A stretch of 64,000 nt of DNA from Jaapia argillacea MUCL 33604. Taxonomy: Eukaryota > Basidiomycota > Agaricomycetes > Jaapiales > Jaapiaceae. Position numbers and translations under genes: made by a program. Each line of letters starts with the position of its first letter. Positions within the stretch are counted from its first letter, which is position 1. The notes beneath the pieces are model-generated. The model searched no databases, had not been told where the DNA came from, and saw only the letters and a list, made by a program, of their open reading frames with translations. This document shows, piece by piece, positions 12,940-24,183 of this stretch. The DNA is taken from NCBI GenBank assembly GCA_000697665.1, contig KL197721.1, positions 797,090 to 861,089 of the forward strand, written 5' to 3'.

Positions 12940-13014
12940 CCAGACGTTCTGATGAGGTCTGCGTGGGAGAACGAGACAACCGAGACAGCACAGAAACCTC
13001 ACCAGAACGTCTGG
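12940..13014. repeat. 18-bp-stem inverted repeat at the SINE tail
   Basis: CCAGACGTTCTGATGAGG (12940-12957) and its near-perfect inverse (12997-13014) flank a 39-bp loop, with one mismatch. The second arm is the copy shared with SINE copy 2; the first arm is specific to copy 1. Confidence 0.75.
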
Positions 13015-13342
13015 CACACTTGGTATGGGCGACCCCCCATCAGTGACAGCAAGTCACAGATGTGACCATCGTCAGTTCGAGTCTCCGCGTAGCCACACTG
13101 CACGACATGCATGACAACATTCTCAGTAGTAGTTAAATGTAGTTCAGGCTCGGTCATGAAACTGAACCATCCAAAACAATGTGATGGGTTAAATAAGACA
13201 GTCTGCAAAAAAAGAAACACAGTAGCCCCAGGCAGGATTGAACGAGAGGGCTTCAGAACATCGGACAAAAAAAACAGTAAGCAGCGAAACCACTGCGCCA
13301 AGAGAATGTACTAATGTGATGTAATGCCTGCTATATGACCCC
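12940..13342 (-). repeat. tRNA-derived SINE, copy 1
   Basis: Read on the minus strand, this starts with GGGTCATATAGCAGGCATT and a tRNA-like head. A consensus A box (TGGCGCAGTGG, complement of 13290-13300) is followed by a B-box-like CGTTCAATCCT (complement of 13234-13244). A body of about 280 bp follows and ends in a perfect-looking hairpin. The A/B spacing and a T-rich internal run fit a Pol III-transcribed SINE. Copy 2 in opposite orientation confirms that it is a repeat. No clear target duplication was found. Confidence 0.7.
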
Positions 13343-13509
13343 AATGGCCATCAATGGGGCCAAACAACCCAATGTTGCTTGGATAGGGCTGCACAATGAG
13401 AGAAATACTCCCCAGTTATTGATATCAGGGTGTTGCTTGGATATCCCACAAAGTATACAGTACTAGTTGAGTCCCCGAGGGACATTGAGCTGGCCTGGTG
13501 AAGCGAACA

Positions 13510-13855
13510 GGGTCATATGGCAGCCATTACATCACATCAGTGTGCTCTTGTGGTGCAGTGGTTTTGCTGCTTGTTGCTGTTTTTGTCTGATGTTCCGAAG
13601 GCCTCTCATTCAATCCCATCTCGGGCCACTGTGGTTGTATTTGCAGTCTGCTTTTTTCCTATCACTTTGACTCAAGAATTGAATACTAATCAATTTTTAT
13701 TTGTATTGAGAACATTGATTAATATTCCTTGGTAAGTGATAACCAGGAGTTGAACACGGATTCGACGACGGAGTCACAGATTGTGACCATCTGTCACCGA
13801 CGGGGGGTCGCCCACACCAAGTGCACCAGACGTTGTGGTGAGGATTCTGCACTTG
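13510..13855 (+). repeat. tRNA-derived SINE, copy 2
   Basis: The same element as copy 1 in the opposite orientation, head to head. It opens with GGGTCATATGGCAGCCATTA, has an A box TGGTGCAGTGG (13551-13561) and a weak B box CATTCAATCCC (13608-13617). It shares the distal GGGGGGTCGCCCA and CCAGACGTT blocks (about 13800-13835). The middle is diverged and AT-rich. The two copies plus a 167-bp spacer form a large imperfect inverted repeat. Confidence 0.7.
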
Positions 13856-15432
13856 ACTTTTAAAACTCCGATGATCCGGTGCGCAATTGTGCTGACACAA
13901 TGAATCCGAACCACAACAGATGGGGACGAGACTAAAAATTACAAGTCCAACATCGAACATTCAACCGTGGGAGGAGAAATTTCGAGCGCCGCTGCTCGGC
14001 AGAAACGGCACCACCTGTTTTGTGGCGTCTCAACTGGAATCCAGCAATTACCGGAACCGAACTATCAAAACATTTCTAAGAGACGGGCAGTCGTAAGAAA
14101 ATCTTAAGAAAATCTCTTACGATTGCCTAAGATTTCACAGTTTTACGAGTATCTAATGGAATGTTAAGAACCTCTTACGAACCTTGGCCTCAGAAACTTA
14201 TAAATTTACACATATTTCTTTTCTCTCAGATTTTGGGATGGCCGTGTAGGTAGAGACGGTGGCCTTCAGTTAGATGGTATGTAGCAAATCTTACTGTCCA
14301 TTCTTCCTCCCACTTCCCCCCATTCCTCTCGGCGTTCTCACTGCTTTCCTTTCTCGCATGCTGACGCTTCTGGCTTTCGCTCACAGTCCCGGTCTCCCCC
14401 GGGAGGTAGCCTCCTCCACTTCGTCAGAACTAGTTCTCAATGCTTTCGGTAAGTCTCCACCTCTACCATGGCTGTGTCTTGACTAATCTGGTCTCTCTTT
14501 CGAAGTTATCCCCCACTCAACAGTACATGAAGCCCGGCATGGTTTGGGGGGAGAGTATTGGGTTGAGGAAATGTCGTCTGTTTTCCATCCGTAGTTTACT
14601 ATCAATTAGATCTGTGATTGGATAGGAATTTATTTTAATATCCAAATATCGTCACAGGCCTGCTTGCAGACATTTTACTACACTTGTGATGCTTCCGAAA
14701 TATTCGTATATTTCGATGAGAATTATTGCGCTAGTGACTTGGCAGTCACAAGCGACGGCTGTCCTTCTCGTTGTTGGAAGGCACTTCACTGTCACCCGTT
14801 TTGGCAAATTTCTAAATTAGGAAGCAGGTATGGAGCGCTCTATAGCTCCCCAAACCTGCTCGCTACCATTTTATACCATGGCAAGTGGTATGGAGGTCTG
14901 GCAGGTATAGAGCGGTCTATACCTTCGCATACCACCTCAAATATTCACTGATGGAATCTCATCATTCTCCGTTTCCTTTTCATTTCCTTCCACCAGGTAC
15001 ACCTTGACCAGATGGTTGTCTTTCTTCAAAGTACGAATCTCAGCGCCTATTCCAGACAACGGATCTAATCCGCCATCCTGCCCGTGGCGTCTTTGCGCGC
15101 GTTGTGCCGTGAGCCGAGTCACGGCGAGGAGCCCCGGTCGTTGCTGTGATAGGCGCGACAGTCTCTTCCCAGATCCGTCACACCACCTCTCGTTCTGGTG
15201 CAACTGAGGCACCTTTCTCATTTCTCGACCGCGTCCACCTTGAGATGACGCCGTCTTTGCGACATACATGTTGTTCTCTGTCGATTCCAGTCCTTCGTAT
15301 CATCATATACCAGTTTATACAACATCGCCAAGCCATTGTACAACGGGTAGGGCACGCTATGTACCCAAGTTTCCCGTGGATCGCCTCTCCGTTCTCAAAG
15401 TCCGTTGGTACAAGTCCAGTTTGATAAACCAG
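13856..15432. other. gene-poor region
   Basis: No recognised gene. A cluster of GGTATRGAG-type motifs in both orientations lies at about 14826-14933, including the near-palindrome GGTATAGAGCGGTCTATACC. A minus-strand open frame (14937-15269) has no recognised domain. The right part is downstream of the Gfo/Idh gene. Confidence 0.4.
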
Positions 15433-17041
15433 CTATATGTCCAATTCGAGGCTCTTCACTTCCAGGAATTTCCCGGTCTTAAAGCTCTCATTCGCGAGCA
15501 AACCGACCGATAGCGCCAGCGCCCCATCTCTCTCATTGGCACTCTGCTTTGACGCGTCGCCTGTGTCAACCTCTTCACCTGGCTGAGGGCCAAATAATAC
15601 GCTGAGCATCCTCCTATCACCCCCGCCGTGTTCGCCGTGTTCCATGACGATTGGCAAGATCTCGGGCTTTCCCCAAAGCTTGTGTAGTTTGACGGTCGCT
15701 CCTCCAGCATTCGGAAGGGCCGCCTTACCGTGGATTTGACCGCCACTAAGCTGAGGGTCTTCTAGCAATCGGCATTGCGACTCCACGACCTCTAGCTCAA
15801 GCCGTCCCTGCGAGCCGTTGAACATGACACGGTAGCCCTCCCAAGGCGAGTAGGCGGTCTAAATGTGATGATTGATATGTGAGACACTAGTCAAACCGGT
15901 TCGTCAAGCTCGCTACTCACAAGATGGTACGTCATAATCGCTCCGTTGTTGTATCTCACCAGGAGGCTCATGTCGTCTTCAATCCCAATGTTGGGCGCAA
16001 AAACCTGGAGGAATTCGTTAGCGCGAGCATCGCCGCGATAAGCAAACACTTCTAACTCACATTCTGGTCCCTATGGTATCCATCTTCTTTCTCGGCATCG
16101 GCATATAACCTCTTCAAAGTCTCATCCCCTTCCAGGTCGATGGAGAATGGGTCAGACTTCGCCTCCGCTGATCCCCTGGCGCGTTCGTAAGATCGTGCCC
16201 ACCCGTTTTTCTTGCCAGCCTCCTCGCCATAGAACGCCAGCTTCCCCATTGCCGCGACGGTCTCCGGCTCCGCGTCCAACCACCAATTAACCAGGTCAAA
16301 GTGGTGGCCTGACTTGTGAATCATGAGCCCTCCGGAATTCGACTTCTGTCTATGCCAGCGACGGAAGTAATCGGCTCCATGAACGGTATCGAGAACCCAC
16401 TCGAAGTGAACGGACAGAACTAGTCGTACGGGTGAGACAAGTGTCATCGTTAATAAATGTTTGACTTAACTATTCCCTATTTTTCCTTCGGCAAGGGTCC
16501 GTTTCACAAGCTCGTGCACGGGATTATACCTTCACAAATCAGCCCAGGTGGAATTTTTCGACGTCACTGTACTCACCGATAATTAAATGTCACGGTGATA
16601 TGCTGACCCGTGCGCTTCACCGTCTCCAGGATCTTGCGACATTTGTCTGCGTCGGTGATCATCGGCTTTTCCGTGAGTACTCGAACTAAATCTCCATTTG
16701 TCAGAGATTATCTCCGAGAGATTTAAAGAACGTTACTGACCTCCGGCTTCGAGAGCAGGTACGATGTACAAATCATGCAGAGCATCAATACACGTGACAA
16801 CCACTGTCTCAACATTCTCCTTTCCAAGCATATCCTTGAATTGCTCCGGCTTGTAAACTGGAACTGTCGGGGCGCCAAGCGATCCCAAGAGCTCGTTGTA
16901 ATATGCGGCGCGAACTGCATTAGGCTCGCATATGGCCACAACGCTACTTTTTGGACGAGCAACGATTCCGCGGACGTACATGGCCGCCCGGCTTCCAGTA
17001 CCGACTATCGCGGTACGACCGCCCAGTTTCTCTGTGGACAT
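15433..17041 (-). CDS. Gfo/Idh/MocA-family NAD(P)-dependent oxidoreductase
   Basis: A dehydrogenase of the Gfo/Idh/MocA superfamily, which typically oxidises sugars, inositols or related polyols with NAD(P). Six exons are predicted: 17041-16741, 16685-16577, 16529-16471, 16419-16061, 16004-15921 and 15858-15433, in phase, giving 445 residues. The N-terminal Rossmann fold shows TAIVGTGSRAAMYVRG. The family hallmark EKP follows in VRVLTEKPMITD, then NYRYNP. The C-terminal domain has HFEWVLDTVHGADYFRRWHR and the putative catalytic region GGLMIHKSGHHFDLVNWW. The third intron uses a GTTAAG donor. It is divergent from a Dal5-type transporter 510 bp away, so uptake and oxidation of one substrate is a reasonable inference. 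The substrate cannot be read from the sequence. Confidence 0.9.
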
Positions 17042-17495
17042 GACGATTTCAGAGGATGACAGTAAGTTATCGATGTTATGGAGACGTGCTTGCAATGTCG
17101 CCGTGCCTTTATCTCTCCTCGACAGGGTGCTAGGTTGAGGACTTGAGACCCAAACCGGCCCGAGCGGCCCGAGGCCAGAAGAAACTTTAAGAAGGAACTC
17201 AATTGTGATGGGGGTCACCAGAGTGTGGGGAAGTGTGGGGAAAGAGACTTTTGATTCCGGATCAGGAATTGCTATTGATCGGTGACTTCACCCAAGAGCT
17301 CTCCTCCTCCAGAAACGCGCTAACCTCCATTTCTGGTGACGACTGACTTGTTGCTAGCCGCCATTAACCGAAAAGTTACTGTCAGAAGACTATCCAGATG
17401 GACACCATGCCGTTGACAGAGAGCGGAAGTGTCGCAACGCTCGGGCAGCAGCATAGGCGCATGACCTTCGTACCGTCTTTTGGGGAGTTTCTCCC

Positions 17496-17503
17496 TTTAT
17501 AAA
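17496..17503 (+). promoter_or_regulatory. TATA-like box of the transporter
   Basis: TTTATAAA lies 49 bp upstream of the transporter ATG (17552), within the divergent promoter shared with the oxidoreductase. Confidence 0.4.
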
Positions 17504-17551
17504 TTGCCCTTGGGTTCGGAACTTCTCTTCCATCGCGCCGTTCCTTCAACG

Positions 17552-20061
17552 ATGGCGCTTCCGCGTTCTTCATTGTCATCCTCCGATGTCGAGAAGAAGG
17601 TTGACGCTACGCACATTGAGAATGTCCAACCGGACGTTCTCGATTCGACTCCTGTGTCTACCAAACGCTCTGGAGATGCTGCGTTGGATATTCTCGGGGA
17701 CGCTGCGACCCTCATTCGAGTCTCTCCAGAACAAGACGCTGCTGTGCGCAGGAAGATCGACATGTGGTGTATGCCCGTTATCCTGATGGTTTATTTCCTT
17801 CAGCAACTGGACAAGTGAGTGATTCTGATGGGTGGGAGGAGTTTCGTTAACGGTTTCACAGGTCTTCTCTATCATATACCTCTGTCTTTGGGATTGTACA
17901 GGAGACGCGTTCGTCATTTCTTTCCCAAGCTGTCTTTTGAACTCACTTGTGGTTCGTAGATCTTGTTGGAAGCCAGTATAGCTGGCTTGGCAGTATTGTC
18001 TATGTCGCGCAATTGATCTGGCAACCAGTTTCATCTTATGCCCTCGTCAAGTTTCCTGTAGCGAAATGGCGTGAGTCCGTTATTCTCGTGCTCGCAAGTC
18101 CTTCCGTCTCAAATTACTCCGACCCACAGTTTTTGTGCATGTCTTGATGTGGGGTGTAATAGTATCCTGCACTGCGGCGGCAAAAGACTTCAAAGGCCTT
18201 CTGGCAGCTCGATTCTTCCTCGGCATCTTTGAGGCCACGGTTGGTATGTGTGACTATGCCCTCCTCTCGAACTCTGATTCTCAACCCACCTTAGCGCCTT
18301 GTTTCATTATCATCACCCAGATGGTGAGCAACTTGCCAATTCTTGCAGAATTTTTGCTGACCTTTTCTTACGTTAGTGGTGGCGGCGACGCGAGCAAACA
18401 ATTCGACTGTCGGCTTGGATGGCCATGAACGGTGTCGCCTCTGCTGTTGGTTCCCTCCTTGCGTATGGAATTGGACACATTCATGGGTCACTCAAACCCT
18501 ACCAGGTAGTTAATGTGCCATGGTACTTGATCTTGTCCAAACCGCTGACCTCAAGCTCTAGGTCATTTTTCTGTTCATCGGTCTGCTCACGGTTGTCTGC
18601 TCCTTCGTTGTGCTGTAAGCCCTCTGACACGCGAGAATCATGTGGATGGCCGACTGAAGAACCCTTTCTCGCCTGATACATAGCTTGGTGCTCCCTGATT
18701 CCCCTGTGAAAGCTCGATTCCTTAGCCACGAGGAGAAAATCGTGGCTCTTGAGCGCCTTCGAGCTAATAATCAGGTATCTATGCCTTTGGTTCACGAGTG
18801 CCATAAGATAGATATCTGATGCGACTGCGTCATCCTCAAGGGCACTGAGGCGAAAGTCTGGAAATGGGCACATGTTTGGGATCTTCTGCTCGACCCAAAG
18901 ACATATCTGTGGTTCTCTCTCCTATTTCTATGCGCGTATGTTATACATCAGCTCATGCGTGCGACTTATGCTCACAAATACACATTTTAAAGACTCCCAA
19001 GCGGGGGTATCTCCAGCTTTGGACCACTCATTATCAAAGGTGCTACGACTTGTTTTATTTTGGCTATGTGTCATCGCGTACTCACAATTCATTTGACAGG
19101 GTTCGGCTTCGATCCTCTTCAGACTATCCTGTTCAATGCGCCGTTTGGTATCTTCCAAGTGATCATCACCTTCGCTGCAGCCGGTATCGCCACGAAGACC
19201 AAGCTCAAGTGGCCAGTCATCTTCGCGCTAACTCTCCCACCAATCGGGGGTGCTGCCGCCCTGTTGCATTTGGGTAGGGGTCCAGGTATGAAGAATAAAC
19301 TGTTGGGATGCTACTATGTGGTAGGTGTTACTCCCTGCTTTCCTCGCACCTCCATCTCATTTTGTCATGAAGTTGAGTTTCTCCACAGGACTCCGTGAGT
19401 CTTTTCTTCGGTTTCGTTCCCCTTCAACTCATCGAGATGACCGTCCCGTCAGAACCCATGCTATACACATGTGAGCTTCAGGACACTTGAATTTATATCA
19501 GAGGTCTTGATATCTGCTGGCTAGGGGCGTCGCAAAACACTGCAGGACATACCAAAAAGACTGCCACTACCGCCGTTATTTTCATTGCGCAATGCGCAGG
19601 TAACGTGAGTGCTTCAATCCCCACCTCACGGGGCATCACTTCCTCACTATCTCATGTTTAGATCGTCGGCCCCCAACTCTACCGAACCAACGAAGCGCCA
19701 TACTATCATCGAGGCTTGATTGGAAAGTAGGTGCCACCTACCATTGATCATTGATGCGTGTTTGACAAACGATATGCTTCCCGTCAGCCTTGTCTGCTGG
19801 ATCGCCCTCTCAGGGTTGACCCTAGTCACAGCAGCCTTCCTCGCCCTTCGCAATCGGCAGCAGGCAGCGAAACGACGTTTTCTAGGGAAAGCCGCAATCA
19901 TTGTGGACGTCTCCTTGGAAGATACAAAGACGGCTGCAAAGGCACAGGCAGAAAATGAGCAGAGAGAGAAAGCGGAGGGCGCAGAACCCGCCGTACTGAA
20001 TACTAAGGCGTTTGACGATTTGACTGACAACCAGAACGAGGACTTTATGTACGCGTTGTAA
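17552..20061 (+). CDS. MFS transporter, Dal5/allantoate permease (anion:cation symporter) family
   Basis: A twelve-helix plasma-membrane transporter of the anion:cation symporter family, which in fungi includes Dal5 (allantoate), Tna1 (nicotinate) and vitamin or sugar-acid carriers. The start at 17552 gives a cytosolic N-tail of about 65 residues before DMWCMPVILMVYFLQQLDK, the first helix. Family marks are QYSWLGSIVYVAQLIWQP (about 17966-18022), FFLGIFEATV (about 18212-18243), and NTAGHTKKTATTAV with IVGPQLYRTNEAPYY near the end. The last exon (about 19779-20061) holds the final helix and a Lys/Glu-rich C-tail. Around ten introns interrupt it; exon 1 is 17552-17814, and the middle exons were not all resolved. 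It is divergent from the Gfo/Idh gene. The substrate is unknown. Confidence 0.88.
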
Positions 20062-20394
20062 CATCGTGCGCGGTGCTGTAAATCCACCCAATTGTATATT
20101 AGTGACTCGTCCCACCTCACACTTTGCGACTTTGAAGAACTTGGTGAAGACCGCTACAACAATTAGAAGCCAGCGATCACTGAAACGTGGGTTGTGGCAA
20201 ACATCGAAGGTAAAGATAAATTAGAATGGTCAATCTACCTCAGGTCAATCATGTAGCCTCTTCGCGAGAATTCAGGGCGATGGTAGAGGGCTACATCGTA
20301 TTTAAACTTGTTTAAAAAATACAGTCCAAGGGTCTATCAGTGGTATCGCTACGAGATGAGCATCAGAATACAACGAGAAAACCAACCAATAAAC
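20062..20394. other. intergenic, between convergent genes
   Basis: About 330 bp between the transporter and the convergent FAD oxidoreductase. No signal beyond likely 3' ends. Confidence 0.5.
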
Positions 20395-21717
20395 TCAGGG
20401 TAGATAACGAGCAGGATCCAGTTTCTTCAAATTAACGCATCCGATCTTGCCATCCATTACCAGCTCGCTGATAGCTTTCGCCGTCCCAGGTGCATTACAG
20501 ATGCCCTGACAATAGAGAAGAGATGTGAGCTGATCACAAACAAGAAAGCGAAGGGAAGGAGTAAGATGTCTCACCCAACAAGTATGTCCTGTTGCAACGA
20601 TCAAACCTTTGGCAATCTTGGTGGCCTCTCCAACGATAGGTCCTCCACCGATGCTGGCCACAGGCAAGAAACACGCCTGGTGCTTATCCACCGCACCTTC
20701 TTTCAGTTCCTTCGATATACTCGCCACATGCTGGCGGATACTCTCGCAAGCTTCCTCATCCACAACAACATCATCCACGGTCATCGGTAGCTTCGACGAG
20801 TCGCCAGGTCCGCAGGCATACACCTCGTTCGTGGGTCGAGCGTAGATCTCTGGAGAGACAGTGGTAGTGCGCTTGGAGTTTGATTGGGATAATGCGATCT
20901 CGGTGAAGAGAACATACGGTGCAATCGTAACTCCTGAAGCTGGGTGGATGGTAATACTGTGGGCGCGAGTAGCCGAGATTGGGAGGGTTGGGAGGAGGGA
21001 TGGGGACCATGCTCCAGCGGCAAGAATTACATGAGAAGCTCGGATTGTCTTTCCAACCTCACCCGTCTCGACATCAGTGTATGAGACGCTTGTAACACAA
21101 CCGCCTTCTCTCTCGATAGAAGTGGCTCTACCGGAAGTAAAGGTAACCCCTTTGGATTGGGCTAGCTCGAGCATACTTGTGGTGAAAAGATATGGATGGA
21201 CTTGTGCTGTATCGCCAGCAGGCGCCATGGGCGAATATGAGGCAGTGAGATCCTCCGACACCCAAGTCAAATCATCCGGTAGACCCTTGGCCTTCCGTGC
21301 AGACTTCGTGCTCTTTCCGCCATCCAAACCCAAAGTCTTCTCTAAACTCTTCCTCGCCCCCCCTTTGCCAACTCCGCTCTTGCTACCCTCATCATTGGTC
21401 ACCTCGCCCCTACCCTCCCAACTACCACACCCGACAAACCTCCATCCCCATCGATCAGTACCATTGTGTTCGCTCGCTAGTCGGACATGTTCAGTGAATG
21501 AAACGTCAACCAGTTCTCGAGGATAAGCCCATTTGGCGACCAAGCCCCCTGCTTTCCCAGATGCACCTTGGGCGGCACCGCGCTTCGATGCCTCCAAAAG
21601 AGTAATCGAGGTGGTGGAGGGAGAGTAGCTTGGGTGGTGCGAGAGATAATAGGCAGCGGTGCAACCGATGATACCGCCGCCAATGATTACGATGTTCTTC
21701 TCGTATGGTTTAGACAT
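20395..21717 (-). CDS. FAD-dependent oxidoreductase (DAO family, Tda3-like)
   Basis: A flavoprotein of the D-amino-acid-oxidase fold, closest by its features to the yeast Tda3 / S. pombe C1F5.03c group, linked to endosome-to-Golgi traffic. Two exons are predicted: 21717-20575 and 20505-20395, with a 69-bp intron, giving 417 residues. The N-terminal dinucleotide motif is IVIIGGGIIGCTAAYYL, followed by the FAD-contacting GKAGGLVAKWA. HVILAAGAWS sits mid-protein. The C-terminal GLIVATGHTCWGICNAPGTA spans the splice. A Gly/Lys/Ser-rich insert of about 40 residues (about 105-145) is specific to this protein. It lies next to the transporter, but the Tda3 group is widespread in fungi, so membership in a catabolic cluster is not supported. 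Confidence 0.85.
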   Translation of the reverse strand: MSKPYEKNIVIIGGGIIGCTAAYYLSHHPSYSPSTTSITLLEASKRGAAQGASGKAGGLVAKWAYPRELVDVSFTEHVRLASEHNGTDRWGWRFVGCGSWEGRGEVTNDEGSKSGVGKGGARKSLEKTLGLDGGKSTKSARKAKGLPDDLTWVSEDLTASYSPMAPAGDTAQVHPYLFTTSMLELAQSKGVTFTSGRATSIEREGGCVTSVSYTDVETGEVGKTIRASHVILAAGAWSPSLLPTLPISATRAHSITIHPASGVTIAPYVLFTEIALSQSNSKRTTTVSPEIYARPTNEVYACGPGDSSKLPMTVDDVVVDEEACESIRQHVASISKELKEGAVDKHQACFLPVASIGGGPIVGEATKIAKGLIVATGHTCWVRHLTPSLRFLVCDQLTSLLYCQGICNAPGTAKAISELVMDGKIGCVNLKKLDPARYLP

Positions 21718-21964
21718 CAGGATAGAGGAGGATATCGAAGACAGAGAGTGTGAAAGCCAGAGTCCGACTGGAGTCCAAGCTCGTATTCATCGTGATTCAG
21801 ATTTAGGTGGAAGGATGAATCAGACAAGACAGTGGAGTTACCGGCCCGATCCATCACCACTTCTCAAAGTTCCTCGAAGCTCGAGGCTTTCGAAGTCAAA
21901 CATCCCGCTCATTGCTCATAGAAGTTACAAATACACAGGGGTTACCCCTACTAAACTTGGCCAA

Positions 21965-23056
21965 TTACCAAGGCATGATACCAAAGTACTGCAAGTCCAA
22001 CGTCTCATGGACAGGAGGAGTATGCCCAACTCCAGCCCCAAGGTATCCCACAACTTCCGTCCCGTATGTAGTCTCGTTGTAAGGTGCAGCGGGGGTGTTA
22101 ACCAAAGTGGTCGTCGGCGTGGTCGAAAGGTTGAAAACGTTGGTCCATTGTTTGATCTCTGGATTTCAATGAGTTTCGCTAGATGAGAAAGGCAAAGAAC
22201 AGAAGTGACTCGCCTTCATAGAAATTGGGAGGATACAAAGTGGTATCAGCTGTCCCGTGCCACAAGATCATCTTTGGGCGTGGACCAGTATATCCTGGAT
22301 AAGCACTCCGGACGAGGTCACCCCATTGCTGTGGAGTTTTGATCACATCTCCGTCAGCGCACTGTGTATTCCACGCCGTGGGGCCGGCAAAGCATGCGTA
22401 GGGCACACCAGCGTATGCCACAGCAACAGAGATCAAATCCGGGTACGCTCCTAGAAGAAGAAAGGTTAATTCAAGTGCGCTCTGGAATGATAGATGTAAA
22501 GATACGAACCACTGAACACATTGGCCATCATTGCACCCGAGGAAGTTCCAGTATAGAAAGTCCTCGCCTGGGGGATATTATACAAGGCTTGGGTGTACCG
22601 AACCATGGAAGCGATACCGAGAGAATCTCCACCTGCGTTATGAAGGAGAGTAGCGTTCGATGCAACATCCCAGCACCCTCCAGCAGTGGGGGCGTTAGGG
22701 TAGATGACGATGAAGCCATAGGTCTCCGACAACTGGGCATACGTGGTTCCGCTGTAGTATGCCTGAGCGGAACCGGAGCAATAGTGAACAGCTATGATGA
22801 GGGAAGGGGTTTGGGCCACGGTATGCGGGATGTACGTCCAGAAACCGACGCCTGTGGGGTTCGACCCGAAATTGGTAGTGATCTGGGGTTGGCCAAGTTA
22901 GAATGGGCGGGGGTAAAATTGGAGAATAGCGCTAGATACCTGAGTGAGCGTGCTAGTAGGAACTGCGGCTGCTGCAGAGGCCGTGACAGTAGCCCCCAAA
23001 ACCGTTCTAGCAAAGGCAACGAGGCCCGTAAGGACTGCGACGGCAGAGATCTTCAT
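21965..23056 (-). CDS. secreted carbohydrate esterase family 1 (acetyl xylan / feruloyl esterase type), copy 1
   Basis: An extracellular alpha/beta-hydrolase of the CE1 / PHB-depolymerase-like group, expected to remove acetyl or feruloyl groups from plant xylan. Exons 23056-22940, 22882-22510, 22450-22214 and 22158-21965 give 306 residues. A signal peptide covers about residues 1-21 (hydrophobic core AVAVLTGLVAFA). Visible catalytic elements are the nucleophile in GTSSG (Ser153), Asp232 in HGTADTT and His288 in GVGHTPP; Cys residues in VHYCSGS and GGCWDV may pair. There is no cellulose-binding module. The third intron has a GC donor (GCGAGT), also seen in copy 2. The gene is the first part of a duplicated esterase-SLX1 unit and keeps exon lengths identical to copy 2. 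Confidence 0.9.
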
Positions 23057-23104
23057 TGCAGTTGATGGCTCTGAATGAGTGAAGAACCAGTACCTGCAGG
23101 AAAC

Positions 23105-23112
23105 AATTTATA
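23105..23112 (-). promoter_or_regulatory. TATA box of CE1 copy 1
   Basis: TATAAATT on the minus strand about 49 bp upstream of the start codon, in the same position and context as in copy 2. Confidence 0.55.
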
Positions 23113-23129
23113 CGGTGAGCACTGGAGGG

Positions 23130-24150
23130 GCTGGTGACCCTGGGGGTGCGTTCGGAGAATAAGAAAAACACGAACAAAATCCGTCATCAAGTTCGCAGAG
23201 CTATATCCAGGGCAGGAGCCCGAAGTAACCCCATCTAAATCGAGGAATTCTCCTCCTTCGAATTCATCCTGAGGTTTCGCGATTGTGAGGATGCGTCTCT
23301 TCCGCACAGTTGCACTCGACTTCGTTTTCGCCTTGTCCTTTAGAACAGGAATCTGTCCTGTGGGAGTTATCAAGGCTTCCTCCTTGCCTTTGTCTTTCGT
23401 TTTCCGCGAGCGAATAGTCTTGGTTCAGGTTCGCGGAATTCTGGGGGCGCCTTCGCCAGTTTCCTAATCTGCGGTAGTAATCACGTCGAGGTCAAAAGAC
23501 CCTGCTTATTCAGGCTAGTTAGCCGAGGTTATGACAACCTTTGTGCGACGCGGTTTCCGATAAACAGCCTCCATAGTCGTCTTGGTCTTGAGGTTGGCTT
23601 TGTTCGTCTTTCCCACCTTCTCCTGTCTTAGGATCCTGGAAGATTTGTGAGTCGAATGAAGAAAGTTAGGGGGGTTGTACAGACCACGAATACGGGGAGG
23701 GGTTTCTCACGTATACTGCATCTCACATTCGCGTCCAGGGACGGCCGTCCACCGTGCCTCAAAATATGCGGATGCTGCCACGCCCACTCAACGGTGACGC
23801 TGATAACTCTGACCGGAAATCCATAAAAAATCATTCGGATTACCCACTTGGAAGTTTATTCGTTTGACTTCCACGCTCCTTGGTGATCTCGCCATTGTGC
23901 TGGTGAGTTCGCCAGCGGGGTGGGTTCGGTGTGCTACCAATGTAGATAGCGGGTGATCTCAATCGTGAGATAGATTTTAGGAGGCATCATACATAGAAAG
24001 GAGGGAATGTGTTGTCGTGGAGGGGTGAGCGCGTTGTTCGAGCCGCCGTTAAGCACATCAAACGAGGGGGAGAACATAAAGTCGCCCGTGCGACGTGCGT
24101 GATGTCATTCGTGGGTGACCGACGCGAACTGTCACGAAGTCACACTTGTA
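23130..24150 (-). pseudogene. SLX1 relic, internally deleted
   Basis: A decayed second copy of the neighbouring SLX1 gene. About 23600-24150 matches the SLX1 upstream region and exon 1, including the EWAWQHPHI block containing the catalytic Glu. About 23180-23610 matches tail repeats, including [12 protein letters not shown]. The zinc-binding domain and most tail repeats are missing, and reading frames are disrupted by stops and frameshifts. It sits between the two esterases exactly where SLX1 would lie if an esterase-SLX1 unit had been duplicated in tandem. The right homology boundary is near 24150, about 35 bp from the stop codon of esterase copy 2. Confidence 0.85.
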
Positions 24151-24183
24151 TTGTATGGTTTCTACGAAGTAACTAGGGCCCGA

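Noticed and set aside
13234-13617. Possible tRNA genes at the two A/B-box pairs
   Set aside because: The segments do not fold into a complete cloverleaf by eye, have T-rich insertions and are followed by long shared bodies, so they are SINE heads and not tRNA genes.
14937-15269. 110-codon minus-strand frame downstream of the Gfo/Idh gene
   Set aside because: No domain, no paralogue and no splice partner; not supported as a gene.
20395-21717. FAD oxidoreductase as a member of the dehydrogenase-transporter module
   Set aside because: Its features fit the broadly conserved Tda3-type group, so adjacency alone is not enough to infer a shared pathway.
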